64,000 nucleotides of DNA from Ectobius pallidus (Eukaryota; Arthropoda; Insecta; Blattodea; Ectobiidae): positions 24,714,611 to 24,778,610 of the forward strand of contig CAXKWD010000013.1 of assembly GCA_964059195.1 (NCBI GenBank). The letters are read 5' to 3'. Below the pieces are notes generated by a model. It worked only from the letters and a program-made list of their open reading frames with translations. It did not search any database and was not told the DNA's origin. The translations under genes were made by a program, and so were the position numbers. Positions 45,665 through 57,640 of the stretch are shown one piece after another (positions within the stretch are counted from its first letter, which is position 1; each line of letters begins with the position of its first letter).

Positions 45665-46389
45665 TTTCTTTTAGTGTACTCATGGACTGAAGATGGAGCA
45701 GTCGCTTCGAAATGCATTTCCAAAAATATAGAATGAAAATAAATAGACTGTGCTGATAAGGAATCAAACTGAATCAACTGAATTAACTCCATATTTTTCA
45801 CAACTCTCTTCTGGACCAATAACTACATAAAAATCTAGAAAATTGTACGAAGATTCTAACCTGACATCGTTTTCCACGACTAACATTGAATACAGCTAGA
45901 TTATAGGAGACTATTCAACAAGATTTGTGTACATGTTTTTATAAACTGACGTATCTTCTATAATTTCTTAATTTTAGCAAACTGCAAATATGTGAATATA
46001 ATTTTATCATTTTTAGACCAGTAATGTACGAAATTTTCATTGTTATGATCAAAAAGGACGATATTACTAACTCAAATATTGTATGTACTATAACATATTT
46101 TAAATTTTGATGGTTAAATTTTAATGGTTACATATAGATTGTTTTTTAGATTTTAATCTTGATATTGTGTAACGTTTGTACAAACTGTACTAAGTCAAAA
46201 ATGTCTCAATTCATGTAGCCTATGTCTTACAGACTGTATTATTTCTAGATTTTGACTAAATATTAATCAATTAATATATATAGAGTGCTTTTGATTCCTT
46301 TTCATCATCTATTTATTCTATTCTTACCACACTAGTGCATAGGTGGAAATAATAAATTTGTGTAAGAATTTCAATAGCACTAGCTGAAA
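45628..46389 (+). repeat. pLTR A
   Basis: About 750 bases, near-identical to pLTRs B and D and present in reverse in the inverted fragment. It begins AAGACTGTCACATATAATAA and carries the hammerhead motif near its start. It differs from B and D by an A/G change in GTGTACATG and by one fewer TA unit near 46,275. Confidence 0.9.
45683..45722 (+). ncRNA. hammerhead ribozyme motif, pLTR A
   Basis: Order: TGGA (stem I), CTGAAGA core, stem II GGAGC/GCTTC with loop AGTC, GAAA core, TGCAT, T, then TCCA closing stem I. A-TGCA-T is palindromic, giving a one-pair stem III in a monomer or six pairs between two molecules. Cleavage is expected after T45718 (AUU). Every base I checked of the CUGANGA and GAAA core is present. 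Hammerheads in PLE pLTRs are established. Activity of this one is inferred. Confidence 0.75.
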
Positions 46390-48905
46390 ATGAAATTTAT
46401 TAATACATTATGGGCTAACCAAGCCAAAATCTTGAACAAATATACAAATCTCAGTAGAAAATTATATGTGACAAATGCCAATATTTTCTTCAATAAAACA
46501 TGTAAAGAAAACAATCTAATACCTAACTATATAAATATCAAGTCAAATACAAATACTTCTAACGCTAGACAAACAGTAAAAATTGCCCAAAGAACTTGGC
46601 TAAACAAAGAAATTAAGTTTCTTTACGCAAAGAAAAATTGTATCAATGAACAACTATATCGCTTACATCTAGAAGCTTCTTCATATTTCAAAGACGAATG
46701 GCCTTCCATATACAACGACATACAACTTAAACTGAAACATAAAATAGATGATAAATATGCAACCCTAAATAAGAAAATAGAAAAACTAAAATTAGCTCAT
46801 ATCCAAAAGCCTATACCTATAAACACAAAGACAAACTCGAAATCCACATTAAAGTTCTACCCTAGAGTTGTCAACATTTCTTCTTTAAAACTATCTCCCG
46901 ACGAAAATAATCTTCTTGAAAAAGGCTACAAACACAATCTCGTTCCAAATCGTAATGATAAAATCAAATCAATTACCATAGAAGCAGAAACGGCCATTAC
47001 ATGATTTGATCCCACGGAACAAGAAACTTTACGAAAACAAATTGCTAAAAACTTAGAAAAATCTTACGCCGGTCAGAATAAAAACATAACCAAAGAGCAC
47101 AAAACAGAAATAACCTTAATAAAAAAGCTAAGTCAAAAATTAAAACAAAATAACATTGTAAATACCAAGGCAGATAAAGGTAACTCCATAGTTTTACTCA
47201 ACAAAGATGATTATATACAAAAAACCGTTAACTTTTTCAATGAAAATAACATAATAGAGATTAATAATGACCCAACAGACAAATTTCAAAATCAAATTTA
47301 AAAAATTCTAAAAACCAGCGATCTTATCTTCAACAACAATGATAAGAAATATAACTTAAATATACACCCAAAACCCCCAAACCTAAAAAGCCAGATAAAA
47401 TTACATAAAAACGATAAACCCATTAGACCCATTGTAAACTTCACAAACGCTCCAGCATACAAAATTTCAAAAACTCTAGCAAAAATACTAAACGAGAGAC
47501 TGAACCTAAGTAACAAATTTAACATAAAAAGTTCTTCTGATTTAGCCAATAAAATAAAAAACTTACAAATTAATGATAATGAAACCTTTATCTCCCTCGA
47601 TATCAAAAATCTGTACACAAACATTCCATTACAAGAAACAATAGACACTATTAAACAACGCTTAATCGATAATGGAGATAGCCAACTTTATGCCGAACAA
47701 TTAACTAATATACTCAGCACTATATTAAACCAAAATTATTTCGAATTCAACGAGAAAATATATCTTCAAAAGGAAGGTCTAGCTATGGGCTCTCCTTTAT
47801 CTGGTATCTTATCTGAAGCATTTCTACAAAGTATCGAAGAGAAACTGTTACCTACTATCATAGCTAAATTCAAAATAAAATTTTATGGACGATATGTAGA
47901 TGATCTATGCTTAATTTGCGAAACCAGAAATGTACAAGACATCCTACAATGCTTCAACACACTACACAATAACTTAACATTTACTCTAGAAGAAGCTAAT
48001 AATAGATCCATCAATTTCCTAGACCTAAGCATTGCTTTTAATAGAAAACAAATAAGATTTAATATATACAGAAAACAAACTTTCTCCGATAACTTCATTA
48101 ACAGCTCCTCTAACCACCCCCAATCACAAAAAATAGCCACATTTAGAAGCATGATTCACAGACTTCTGCAAATCCCTCTAAGCAAAAAAGACTTTAATAA
48201 TGAACTACAAACCATTATCCAAATCGCTACCAACAATGGTTATACAAAATCCCTTATTTATAAATTACTTAACAAAAGCAAGAAACAGATATACAAACAA
48301 AAGAATCCAATTTCAAAACTTTCTCCTACTATCGATAATAACAAAAATAAGAAATACATCTCCTTTACATACACAGATCCAGATAGGCTATACATACAAT
48401 TTTAAAACCGCTAAAATCCGATACATATCAAATAACTTATAAAACTAACAACAATATCAAAAACTTATAAAATACAGTAAACACTAAAAAAGACCAATAC
48501 GAAAAAAGTGGTATTTATAAATTAAAATGTACCGATTGTAACGCCATTTATATTGGACAGACTGGCAGAACGTTCAGAAAAAGATTTTCTGAACATACAA
48601 GTGACTTCAAATATAATCGAAGAAAATCAGTATTTGCAAACCACCTCACTGATAGCGCACATAGTTTAAACACAATCGAAAACACAATGGAAATCCTACA
48701 TAAACATAAAAAGAGCATAAAACTAAACACACTAGAACAGTACGAAATATATAAACATAAACAACTGGTTGTTAACGAAAACAATATTGAACACAATAAA
48801 CTTTTTGGAACGTGTCTCAAGCTTACACAAAACACACACAAGATTTGTCAAGTTAGTAGTCAACCTGCTCATGACACAAATACATCAGCTTCTACAAGTA
48901 CATAA
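46390..48905 (+). pseudogene. Penelope-like RT/endonuclease gene, copy 1 (full length, broken)
   Basis: N-terminal domain at 46,390-47,004 (190-204 codons, with TLKFYPRVVNISSLKLSPDE). A TGA at 47,002 and a TAA at 47,298 interrupt the same frame. The reverse transcriptase follows with LDIKNLYTNIP (about 47,598-47,630), GLAMGSPLSG (about 47,779-47,808), the catalytic YVDD (47,893-47,904) and INFLDLSIAF. After the stop at 48,403 the endonuclease continues in another frame, with a TAA at 48,468. That frame carries GIY at 48,510-48,518, CTDC, YIGQTGR at 48,549-48,569, and a final stop at 48,903. Three stops and one frameshift make it non-functional as read. Total length fits an 840-residue family protein. 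Confidence 0.93.
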
Positions 48906-48970
48906 AGGAATGTAAGTACTTCATACATATATCGTACTGCTTAATATATTGATTTACCATGCAAACTTTT

Positions 48971-49735
48971 AAGACTGTCACATATAATAAAAAGCTTTCC
49001 ACTTTCATTTTCTTTTAGTGTACTCATGGACTGAAGATGGAGCAGTCGCTTCGAAATGCATTTCCAAAAATATAGAATGAAAATAAATAGACTGTGCTGA
49101 TAAGGAATCAAACTGAATAAACTGAATTAACTCCATATTTTTCACAACTCTCTTCTGGACCAATAACTACATAAAAATCTAGAAAATTGTACGAAGATTC
49201 TAACCTGACATCGTTTTCCACGACTAACATTGAATACAGCTAGATTATAGGAGACTATTCAACAAGATTTGTGTACGTGTTTTTATAAACTGACGTATCT
49301 TCTATAATTTCTTAATTTTAGCAAACTGCAAATATGTGAATATAATTTTATCATTTTTAGACCAGTAATGTACGAAATTTTCATTGTTATGATCAAAAAG
49401 GACGATATTACTAACTCAAATATTGTATGTACTATAACATATTTTAAATTTTGATGGTTAAATTTTAATGGTTACATATAGATTGTTTTTTAGATTTTAA
49501 TCTTGATATTGTGTAACGTTTGTACAAACTGTACTAAGTCAAAAATGTCTCAATTCATGTAGCCTATGTCTTACAGACTGTATTATTTCTAGATTTTGAC
49601 TAAATATTAATCAATTAATATATATATAGAGTGCTTTTGATTCCTTTTCATCATCTATTTATTCTATTCTTACCACACTAGTGCATAGGTGGAAATAATA
49701 AATTTGTGTAAGAATTTCAATAGCACTAGCTGAAA
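48971..49735 (+). repeat. pLTR B
   Basis: Near-identical to A and D. A private change gives GAATAAACTG where A and D have GAATCAACTG. It shares GTGTACGTG and the longer TA run with D. Confidence 0.9.
49027..49066 (+). ncRNA. hammerhead ribozyme motif, pLTR B
   Basis: Identical in sequence to the motif in pLTR A (TGGA, CTGAAGA, stem II, GAAA, TCCA). Confidence 0.75.
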
Positions 49736-51650
49736 ATGAAATTTATTAATACATTATGGGCTAACTAAGCCAAAATCTTGAACAAATATACAAATCTCAG
49801 TAGAAAATTATATGTGACAAATGCCAATATTTTCTTCAATAAAACATGTAAAGAAAACAATCTAATACCTAACTATATAAATATCAAGTCAAATACAAAT
49901 ACTTCTAACGCTAGACAAACAGTAAAAATTGCCCAAAGAACTTGGCTAAACAAAGAAATTAAGTTTCTTTACGCAAAGAAAAATTGTATCAATGAACAAC
50001 TATATCGCTTACATCTAGAAGCTTCTTCATATTTCAAAGACGAATGGCCTTCCATATACAACGACATACAACTTAAACTGAAACATAAAATAGATGATAA
50101 ATATGCAACCCTAAATAAGAAAATAGAAAAACTAAAATTAGCTCATATCCAAAAGCCTATACCTATAAACACAAAGACAAACTCGAAATCCACATTAAAG
50201 TTCTACCCTAGAGTTGTCAAAATTTCTTCTTTAAAACTATCTCCCGACGAAAATAATCTTCTTGAAAAAGGCTACAAACACAATCTCGTTCCAAATCGTA
50301 ATGATAAAATCAAATCAATTACCATAGAAGCAGAAACGGCCATTACATGATTTGATCCCACGGAACAAGAAACTTTACGAAAACAAATTGCTAAAAACTT
50401 AGAAAAATCTTACGCCGGTCAGAATAAAAACATAACCAAAGAGCACAAAACAGAAATAACCTTAATAAAAAAGCTAAGTCAAAAATTAAAACAAAATAAC
50501 ATTGTAAATACCAAGGCAGATAAAGGTAACTCCATAGTTTTACTCAACAAAGATGATTATATACAAAAAACCGTTAACTTTTTCAATGAAAATAACATAA
50601 TAGAGATTAATAATGACCCAACAGACAAATTTCAAAATCAAATTTAAAAAATTCTAAAAACCAGCGATCTTATCTTCAACAACAATGATAAGAAATATAA
50701 CTTAAATATACACCCAAAACCCCCAAACCTAAAAAGCCAGATAAAATTACATAAAAACGATAAACCCATTAGACCCATTGTAAACTTCACAAACGCTCCA
50801 GCATACAAAATTTCAAAAACTCTAGCAAAAATACTAAACGAGAGACTGAACCTAAGTAACAAATTTAACATAAAAAGTTCTTCTGATTTAGCCAATAAAA
50901 TAAAAAACTTACAAATTAATGATAATGAAACCTTTATCTCCCTCGATATCAAAAATCTGTACACAAACATTCCATTACAAGAAACAATAGACACTATTAA
51001 ACAACGCTTAATCGATAATGGAGATAGCCAACTTTATGCCGAACAATTAACTAATATACTCAGCACTATATTAAACCAAAATTATTTCGAATTCAACGAG
51101 AAAATATATCTTCAAAAGGAAGGTCTAGCTATGGGCTCTCCTTTATCTGGTATCTTATCTGAAGCATTTCTACAAAGTATCGAAGAGAAACTGTTACCTA
51201 CTATCATAGCTAAATTCAAAATAAAATTTTATGGACGATATGTAGATGATCTATGCTTAATTTGCGAAACCAGAAATGTACAAGACATCCTACAATGCTT
51301 CAACACACTACACAATAACTTAACATTTACTCTAGAAGAAGCTAATAATAGATCCATCAATTTCCTAGACCTAAGCATTGCTTTTAATAGAAAACAAATA
51401 AGATTTAATATATACAGAAAACAAACTTTCTCCGATAACTTCATTAACAGCTCCTCTAACCACCCCCAATCACAAAAAATAGCCACATTTAGAAGCATGA
51501 TTCACAGACTTCTGCAAATCCCTCTAAGCAAAAAAGACTTTAATAATGAACTACAAACCATTATCCAAATCGCTACCAACAATGGTTATACAAAATCCCT
51601 TATTTATAAATTACTTAACAAAAGCAAGAAACAGATATACAAACAAAAGA
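49736..51650 (+). pseudogene. Penelope-like gene, copy 2, endonuclease deleted
   Basis: Matches copy 1 almost base for base, with the same TGA (50,348) and TAA (50,644). It also has a TAA at 49,766 where copy 1 reads CAA (46,420), and a private C-to-A at 50,221. The reverse transcriptase with YVDD is present. At about 51,650 the sequence jumps directly to the middle of a pLTR. This removes roughly 1.2 kb covering the endonuclease and the first two thirds of the pLTR, including its ribozyme. The frame 51,131-51,715 therefore ends in pLTR-derived codons. Confidence 0.92.
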
Positions 51651-51888
51651 GAATCTTGATATTGTGTAACGTTTGTACAAACTGTACTAAGTCAAAAATG
51701 TCTCAATTCATGTAGCCTATGTCTTACAGACTGTATTATTTCTAGATTTTGACTAAATATTAATCAATTAATATATATATAGAGTGCTTTTGATTCCTTT
51801 TCATCATCTATTTATTCTATTCTTACCACACTAGTGCATAGGTGGAAATAATAAATTTGTGTAAGAATTTCAATAGCACTAGCTGAAA
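51651..51888 (+). repeat. pLTR C, 3' third only
   Basis: Begins at AATCTTGATATTGTG, which is internal in the full pLTRs (49,498 in B). No hammerhead is left. Confidence 0.9.
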
Positions 51889-54404
51889 ATGAAATTTATT
51901 AATACATTATGGGCTAACTAAGCCAAAATCTTGAACAAATATACAAATCTCAGTAGAAAATTATATGTGACAAATGCCAATATTTTCTTCAATAAAACAT
52001 GTAAAGAAAACAATCTAATACCTAACTATATAAATATCAAGTCAAATACAAATACTTCTAACGCTAGACAAACAGTAAAAATTGCCCAAAGAACTTGGCT
52101 AAACAAAGAAATTAAGTTTCTTTACGCAAAGAAAAATTGTATCAATGAACAACTATATCGCTTACATCTAGAAGCTTCTTCATATTTCAAAGACGAATGG
52201 CCTTCCATATACAACGACATACAACTTAAACTGAAACATAAAATAGATGATAAATATGCAACCCTAAATAAGAAAATAGAAAAACTAAAATTAGCTCATA
52301 TCCAAAAGCCTATACCTATAAACACAAAGACAAACTCGAAATCCACATTAAAGTTCTACCCTAGAGTTGTCAACATTTCTTCTTTAAAACTATCTCCCGA
52401 CGAAAATAATCTTCTTGAAAAAGGCTACAAACACAATCTCGTTCCAAATCGTAATGATAAAATCAAATCAATTACCATAGAAGCAGAAACGGCCATTACA
52501 TGATTTGATCCCACGGAACAAGAAACTTTACGAAAACAAATTGCTAAAAACTTAGAAAAATCTTACGCCGGTCAGAATAAAAACATAACCAAAGAGCACA
52601 AAACAGAAATAACCTTAATAAAAAAGCTAAGTCAAAAATTAAAACAAAATAACATTGTAAATACCAAGGCAGATAAAGGTAACTCCATAGTTTTACTCAA
52701 CAAAGATGATTATATACAAAAAACCGTTAACTTTTTCAATGAAAATAACATAATAGAGATTAATAATGACCCAACAGACAAATTTCAAAATCAAATTTAA
52801 AAAATTCTAAAAACCAGCGATCTTATCTTCAACAACAATGATAAGAAATATAACTTAAATATACACCCAAAACCCCCAAACCTAAAAAGCCAGATAAAAT
52901 TACATAAAAACGATAAACCCATTAGACCCATTGTAAACTTCACAAACGCTCCAGCATACAAAATTTCAAAAACTCTAGCAAAAATACTAAACGAGAGACT
53001 GAACCTAAGTAACAAATTTAACATAAAAAGTTCTTCTGATTTAGCCAATAAAATAAAAAACTTACAAATTAATGATAATGAAACCTTTATCTCCCTCGAT
53101 ATCAAAAATCTGTACACAAACATTCCATTACAAGAAACAATAGACACTATTAAACAACGCTTAATCGATAATGGAGATAGCCAACTTTATGCCGAACAAT
53201 TAACTAATATACTCAGCACTATATTAAACCAAAATTATTTCGAATTCAACGAGAAAATATATCTTCAAAAGGAAGGTCTAGCTATGGGCTCTCCTTTATC
53301 TGGTATCTTATCTGAAGCATTTCTACAAAGTATCGAAGAGAAACTGTTACCTACTATCATAGCTAAATTCAAAATAAAATTTTATGGACGATATGTAGAT
53401 GATCTATGCTTAATTTGCGAAACCAGAAATGTACAAGACATCCTACAATGCTTCAACACACTACACAATAACTTAACATTTACTCTAGAAGAAGCTAATA
53501 ATAGATCCATCAATTTCCTAGACCTAAGCATTGCTTTTAATAGAAAACAAATAAGATTTAATATATACAGAAAACAAACTTTCTCCGATAACTTCATTAA
53601 CAGCTCCTCTAACCACCCCCAATCACAAAAAATAGCCACATTTAGAAGCATGATTCACAGACTTCTGCAAATCCCTCTAAGCAAAAAAGACTTTAATAAT
53701 GAACTACAAACCATTATCCAAATCGCTACCAACAATGGTTATACAAAATCCCTTATTTATAAATTACTTAACAAAAGCAAGAAACAGATATACAAACAAA
53801 AGAATCCAATTTCAAAACTTTCTCCTACTATCGATAATAACAAAAATAAGAAATACATCTCCTTTACATACACAGATCCAGATAGGCTATACATACAATT
53901 TTAAAACCGCTAAAATCCGATACATATCAAATAACTTATAAAACTAACAACAATATCAAAAACTTATAAAATACAGTAAACACTAAAAAAGACCAATACG
54001 AAAAAAGTGGTATTTATAAATTAAAATGTACCGATTGTAACGCCATTTATATTGGACAGACTGGCAGAACGTTCAGAAAAAGATTTTCTGAACATACAAG
54101 TGACTTCAAATATAATCGAAGAAAATCAGTATTTGCAAACCACCTCACTGATAGCGCACATAGTTTAAACACAATCGAAAACACAATGGAAATCCTACAT
54201 AAACATAAAAAGAGCATAAAACTAAACACACTAGAACAGTACGAAATATATAAACATAAACAACTGGTTGTTAACGAAAACAATATTGAACACAATAAAC
54301 TTTTTGGAACGTGTCTCAAGCTTACACAAAACACACACAAGATTTGTCAAGTTAGTAGTCAACCTGCTCATGACACAAATACATCAGCTTCTACAAGTAC
54401 ATAA
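51889..54404 (+). pseudogene. Penelope-like gene, copy 3 (full length, broken)
   Basis: Near-identical to copy 1, with the same TGA (52,501), TAA (52,797), frameshift and linker TAA. It shares the extra TAA with copy 2 (at 51,919) but not the private change of copy 2 (C at 52,374). The reverse transcriptase frame at 53,284-53,904 carries YVDD. The endonuclease frame ends at 54,404 and includes GIY and YIGQTGR. Confidence 0.93.
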
Positions 54405-54469
54405 AGGAATGTAAGTACTTCATACATATATCGTACTGCTTAATATATTGATTTACCATGCAAACTTTT

Positions 54470-55214
54470 AAGACTGTCACATATAATAAAAAGCTTTCCA
54501 CTTTCATTTTCTTTTAGTGTACTCATGGACTGAAGATGGAGCAGTCGCTTCGAAATGCATTTCCAAAAATATAGAATGAAAATAAATAGACTGTGCTGAT
54601 AAGGAATCAAACTGAATCAACTGAATTAACTCCATATTTTTCACAACTCTCTTCTGGACCAATAACTACATAAAAATCTAGAAAATTGTACGAAGATTCT
54701 AACCTGACATCGTTTTCCACGACTAACATTGAATACAGCTAGATTATAGGAGACTATTCAACAAGATTTGTGTACGTGTTTTTATAAACTGACGTATCTT
54801 CTATAATTTCTTAATTTTAGCAAACTGCAAATATGTGAATATAATTTTATCATTTTTAGACCAGTAATGTACGAAATTTTCATTGTTATGATCAAAAAGG
54901 ACGATATTACTAACTCAAATATTGTATGTACTATAACATATTTTAAATTTTGATGGTTAAATTTTAATGGTTACATATAGATTGTTTTTTAGATTTTAAT
55001 CTTGATATTGTGTAACGTTTGTACAAACTGTACTAAGTCAAAAATGTCTCAATTCATGTAGCCTATGTCTTACAGACTGTATTATTTCTAGATTTTGACT
55101 AAATATTAATCAATTAATATATATATAGAGTGCTTTTGATTCCTTTTCATCATCTATTTATTCTATTCTTACCACACTAGTGCATAGGTGGAAATAATAA
55201 ATTTGTGTAAGAAT
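54470..55214 (+). repeat. pLTR D, right end of the complex
   Basis: Near-identical to B. It ends at GTGTAAGAAT and is followed immediately by the target duplication CCCAGAATAA, which fixes the right boundary of the insertion. Confidence 0.92.
54526..54565 (+). ncRNA. hammerhead ribozyme motif, pLTR D
   Basis: Identical to the motif in pLTRs A and B. Confidence 0.75.
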
Positions 55215-55224
55215 CCCAGAATAA
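55215..55224. repeat. target duplication, right of the Penelope complex
   Basis: CCCAGAATAA, identical to 44,251-44,260. Confidence 0.85.
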
Positions 55225-55791
55225 AACTTAACGTACTGCGACAGTGGGGACTTATGGATAAGTCAATGCCGAGAGATTAGAATATAAATAAAAGAAGACG
55301 TGTTTTTAACACTTATGTACGAGGCGAAAAAGTAAATTCAATGAAGACTAATTTCAGACTCATTCTTGTACGTTATTGGTTCAAATCGAAAGAAAGACGC
55401 GTGTGCTGAATAGTCATAGGTTATGTAACGAGAGGTGCGAATTTTATCGACAAATTCAAGAGCAACAATTTTACGACTGAATTTTTCTCGAGAGAGAGTC
55501 CGGAATTCGAGTTAAATCTATTAGGACTATTTAGACAACACTCAAAGAATTAACATTGCAATGAATGTTATTAAAATCTGAACTATGAATAAAAGACATC
55601 ACTATTTACAGGTATGTCATTGTAAGCGAGTGGTCTATGAATTGTTTTGCCATTGGTCATAAAAGTTACGCTTGGTGCTGTACGATGATTTATGTTTTAG
55701 ATGAGCTCCTGGGTATAACTAATAATATCGTGTTATTAATATCGTGTTTCTTAATGCATTAGATTTAAAATATTTCACAAACATGTAATTA
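55225..55791. other. intergenic, nothing recognised
   Basis: No supported feature. A CATTGGTCATAAAAG segment near 55,653 resembles CCAAT-containing sequence seen again near 56,862 and 57,489. Confidence 0.4.
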
Positions 55792-55793
55792 TA

Positions 55794-56500
55794 CAGTCAA
55801 CCCTCGATATAATGCTTCTCTTTACAGTGCCACCCTCGCACTGTGCCAATAAATGGAAGTGAACGGGTCTTCTCCCATATGAAATACATAAGAAACCTCG
55901 TTACTGTGCCAATTTATTTAGTGCGAGTGAATATAAGACATGAATTTTACAAAATATAGCTTGCAGTGACTTTCTCAGTTGCAGAATTCTTGTAAAACTC
56001 GTGTGAATGTTAGGAAAATAATTTAAGAAGCATACTGTACTGTATTTCCAAGAAGTGAATGTTCCCCAGCCACTAACTGTAAATGTAGTGTGGTGGAATG
56101 AGGAAGCTGTAATAAGAAGTCGGACAGACAGCCTGCGTGAGGGTGGTGAAGGTAGAAAGAGTCCTTCATACAATGAGACATTATAAACTTTCACTTCATT
56201 ACACACACTACTGTTACTCAGTTACAGTTACTCACTTACATGATTTTCATTCCCTTTGCATAGTGCAGCAATGAACATATACTGTAATAAATTGAGTTAC
56301 TGTACAGTATTTTATTTTGTGCTAAAGTTCTCTATTTGCCTTTTATTTAATTTTTATTTCATAATACAGTACAGTAAATTAATACTGCACTGTATTATGC
56401 CATTTTTATTTTAAAAATTCAATTTCGTTTTAGTGCCACCCTCGCTTTGTGTCACTAAATGTTAGAGAATGGATAGTGGCATTATTTCGAGTGTTAACTG
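55794..56500. mobile_element. pogo/Tigger-like MITE, about 707 bp
   Basis: Ends read CAGTCAACCCTCGATATAAT from the left and CAGTTAACACTCGAAATAAT from the right, with TA on both sides (55,792-55,793; 56,501-56,502). TA target sites and CAGT-ACCCTCG ends fit the pogo/Tigger branch of Tc1/mariner. Inside, GTGCCACCCTCGC occurs near both ends (about 55,829 and 56,435) as a subterminal repeat. There is no transposase. Confidence 0.82.
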
Positions 56501-56596
56501 TACTTTGTTTTCATATATTCTTTTGTTCATATGCAGCTTATAAATAACCAATCGCTGTGTTTAATTATTAATGATTTTCGTCCAAAGAAGATACAG

Positions 56597-56704
56597 GTAT
56601 AGTGTTGGACTTTGCTGAACTCCTCTGGAACGTGGGGAAAGACCAATACATCCCCCTATCTATCCCCACATTCCAGAGGAGTTAAGCTCAGCCCAACACA
56701 ATAC
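56597..56704. repeat. 108-base hairpin with 42-base arms
   Basis: Arms 56,597-56,638 and 56,663-56,704 are reverse complements at about 36 of 42 positions, with AACTCCTCTGGAA in the paired core and a loop of about 24 bases. It could be a miRNA-precursor-like hairpin or the remains of a small MITE. The sequence alone does not decide. Confidence 0.7.
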
Positions 56705-56879
56705 GAAGACGTTGTAGTGTTCTATCCAAGGAGAATTTACATAAAAACTAATTGGATGTAGGTGCGATAAAACGAAAGTGATGAAAATAAAACGATAAAA
56801 ACATCACGATAGACACTTGCGGTTGGCTAAAATGGCACATATCCTTACATTGGATTGGTCACTGACTGATTACCCAAAT

Positions 56880-57640
56880 AGTCATGAAGATTACGAGTTT
56901 ATCGATACATTTTCTATTATTACAGGATGAAGTTCGAGCTAATTTATCTGATGAAACAGGCAATCTGGACTGGGATTGAAACAGTACTCCATGAATAAAA
57001 TGTAACGGATTATATAAACAATAATTACTGTCTACTTGTGTTGTTTAAAATCAGATCATTATTGTGTCAGCTGTGAGAACACTGCAAACTAAATGAATTA
57101 ACACTCGAATGAATTACAAATACTAGCCAATGCTACCTGCAGTGGGATGAGAAACGGTTAACCTAATTAAAATAAGCTAAAATTGGAACTCATTAAAAGC
57201 AAACGAACTGGCTTGCACCGAACAAAAAATGTGTTTTTAATCAATGCACATTTAAACTGTTTTAATTTCCAAATACGTTATGTTGTACAAAATAACGCGT
57301 ATTTATCCAGTTCATTGCCAGCAACACACATATGTGACCTATTAATCACTGCATATTGATAGCTTGACGTATCCAGGAAAGAGCAGACGTTTTAAAAGAT
57401 AAATTCGCATCCTCGCGATCCTTACAAGTATAGGCTATTATAAGATAAACGACCGTGATTGGTTAATATTTGAGCCATTGCTAAACATTATTGGTCAATA
57501 TCATATATTATACGCGTCGTATAAATAGAATAATCATAGGTAATCCCACGAGAGATTGCGAGTTTATCGATATATTTGCGAGAACGAAGTTCGAGCAAAT
57601 TTATCTGGTGGAACCATTCCGTTAACCAACTGATGATTTT
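56880..57640. repeat. two degenerate copies of a 60-70 base motif with promoter-like boxes
   Basis: GAGTTTATCGATA...GAAGTTCGAGC-AATTTATCTG occurs at about 56,896-56,962 and 57,557-57,611. Upstream of the second lie GATTGGTTAAT (57,459), ATTGGTCAAT (57,491) and a TATAAATA at 57,520-57,527. These resemble CCAAT and TATA boxes, but no gene follows that I can identify. Confidence 0.45.

Larger units (their letters stand above)
44261..55214 (+). mobile_element. Penelope-like retroelement complex, 10.95 kb
   Basis: A 10-11 bp target duplication encloses the whole block. Order: an inverted fragment (pLTR plus endonuclease, minus strand), then on the plus strand pLTR A, gene copy 1, pLTR B, gene copy 2 (endonuclease deleted), pLTR C fragment, gene copy 3, pLTR D. 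The gene has a Penelope-type reverse transcriptase and a GIY-YIG endonuclease and spans about 838 codons, the usual size for the family. Repeat spacing is 3,346 bases from copy 1 to 2 and 2,153 from copy 2 to 3. Tandem copies, a partial inverted copy and pLTRs are known traits of Penelope-like elements. No gene copy here is intact. Confidence 0.95.

Noticed and set aside
47298..47648. Minus-strand 116-codon frame opposite the Penelope gene, repeated at 50,644 and 52,797
   Set aside because: It is an antisense shadow of the reverse transcriptase and recurs only because the gene does.
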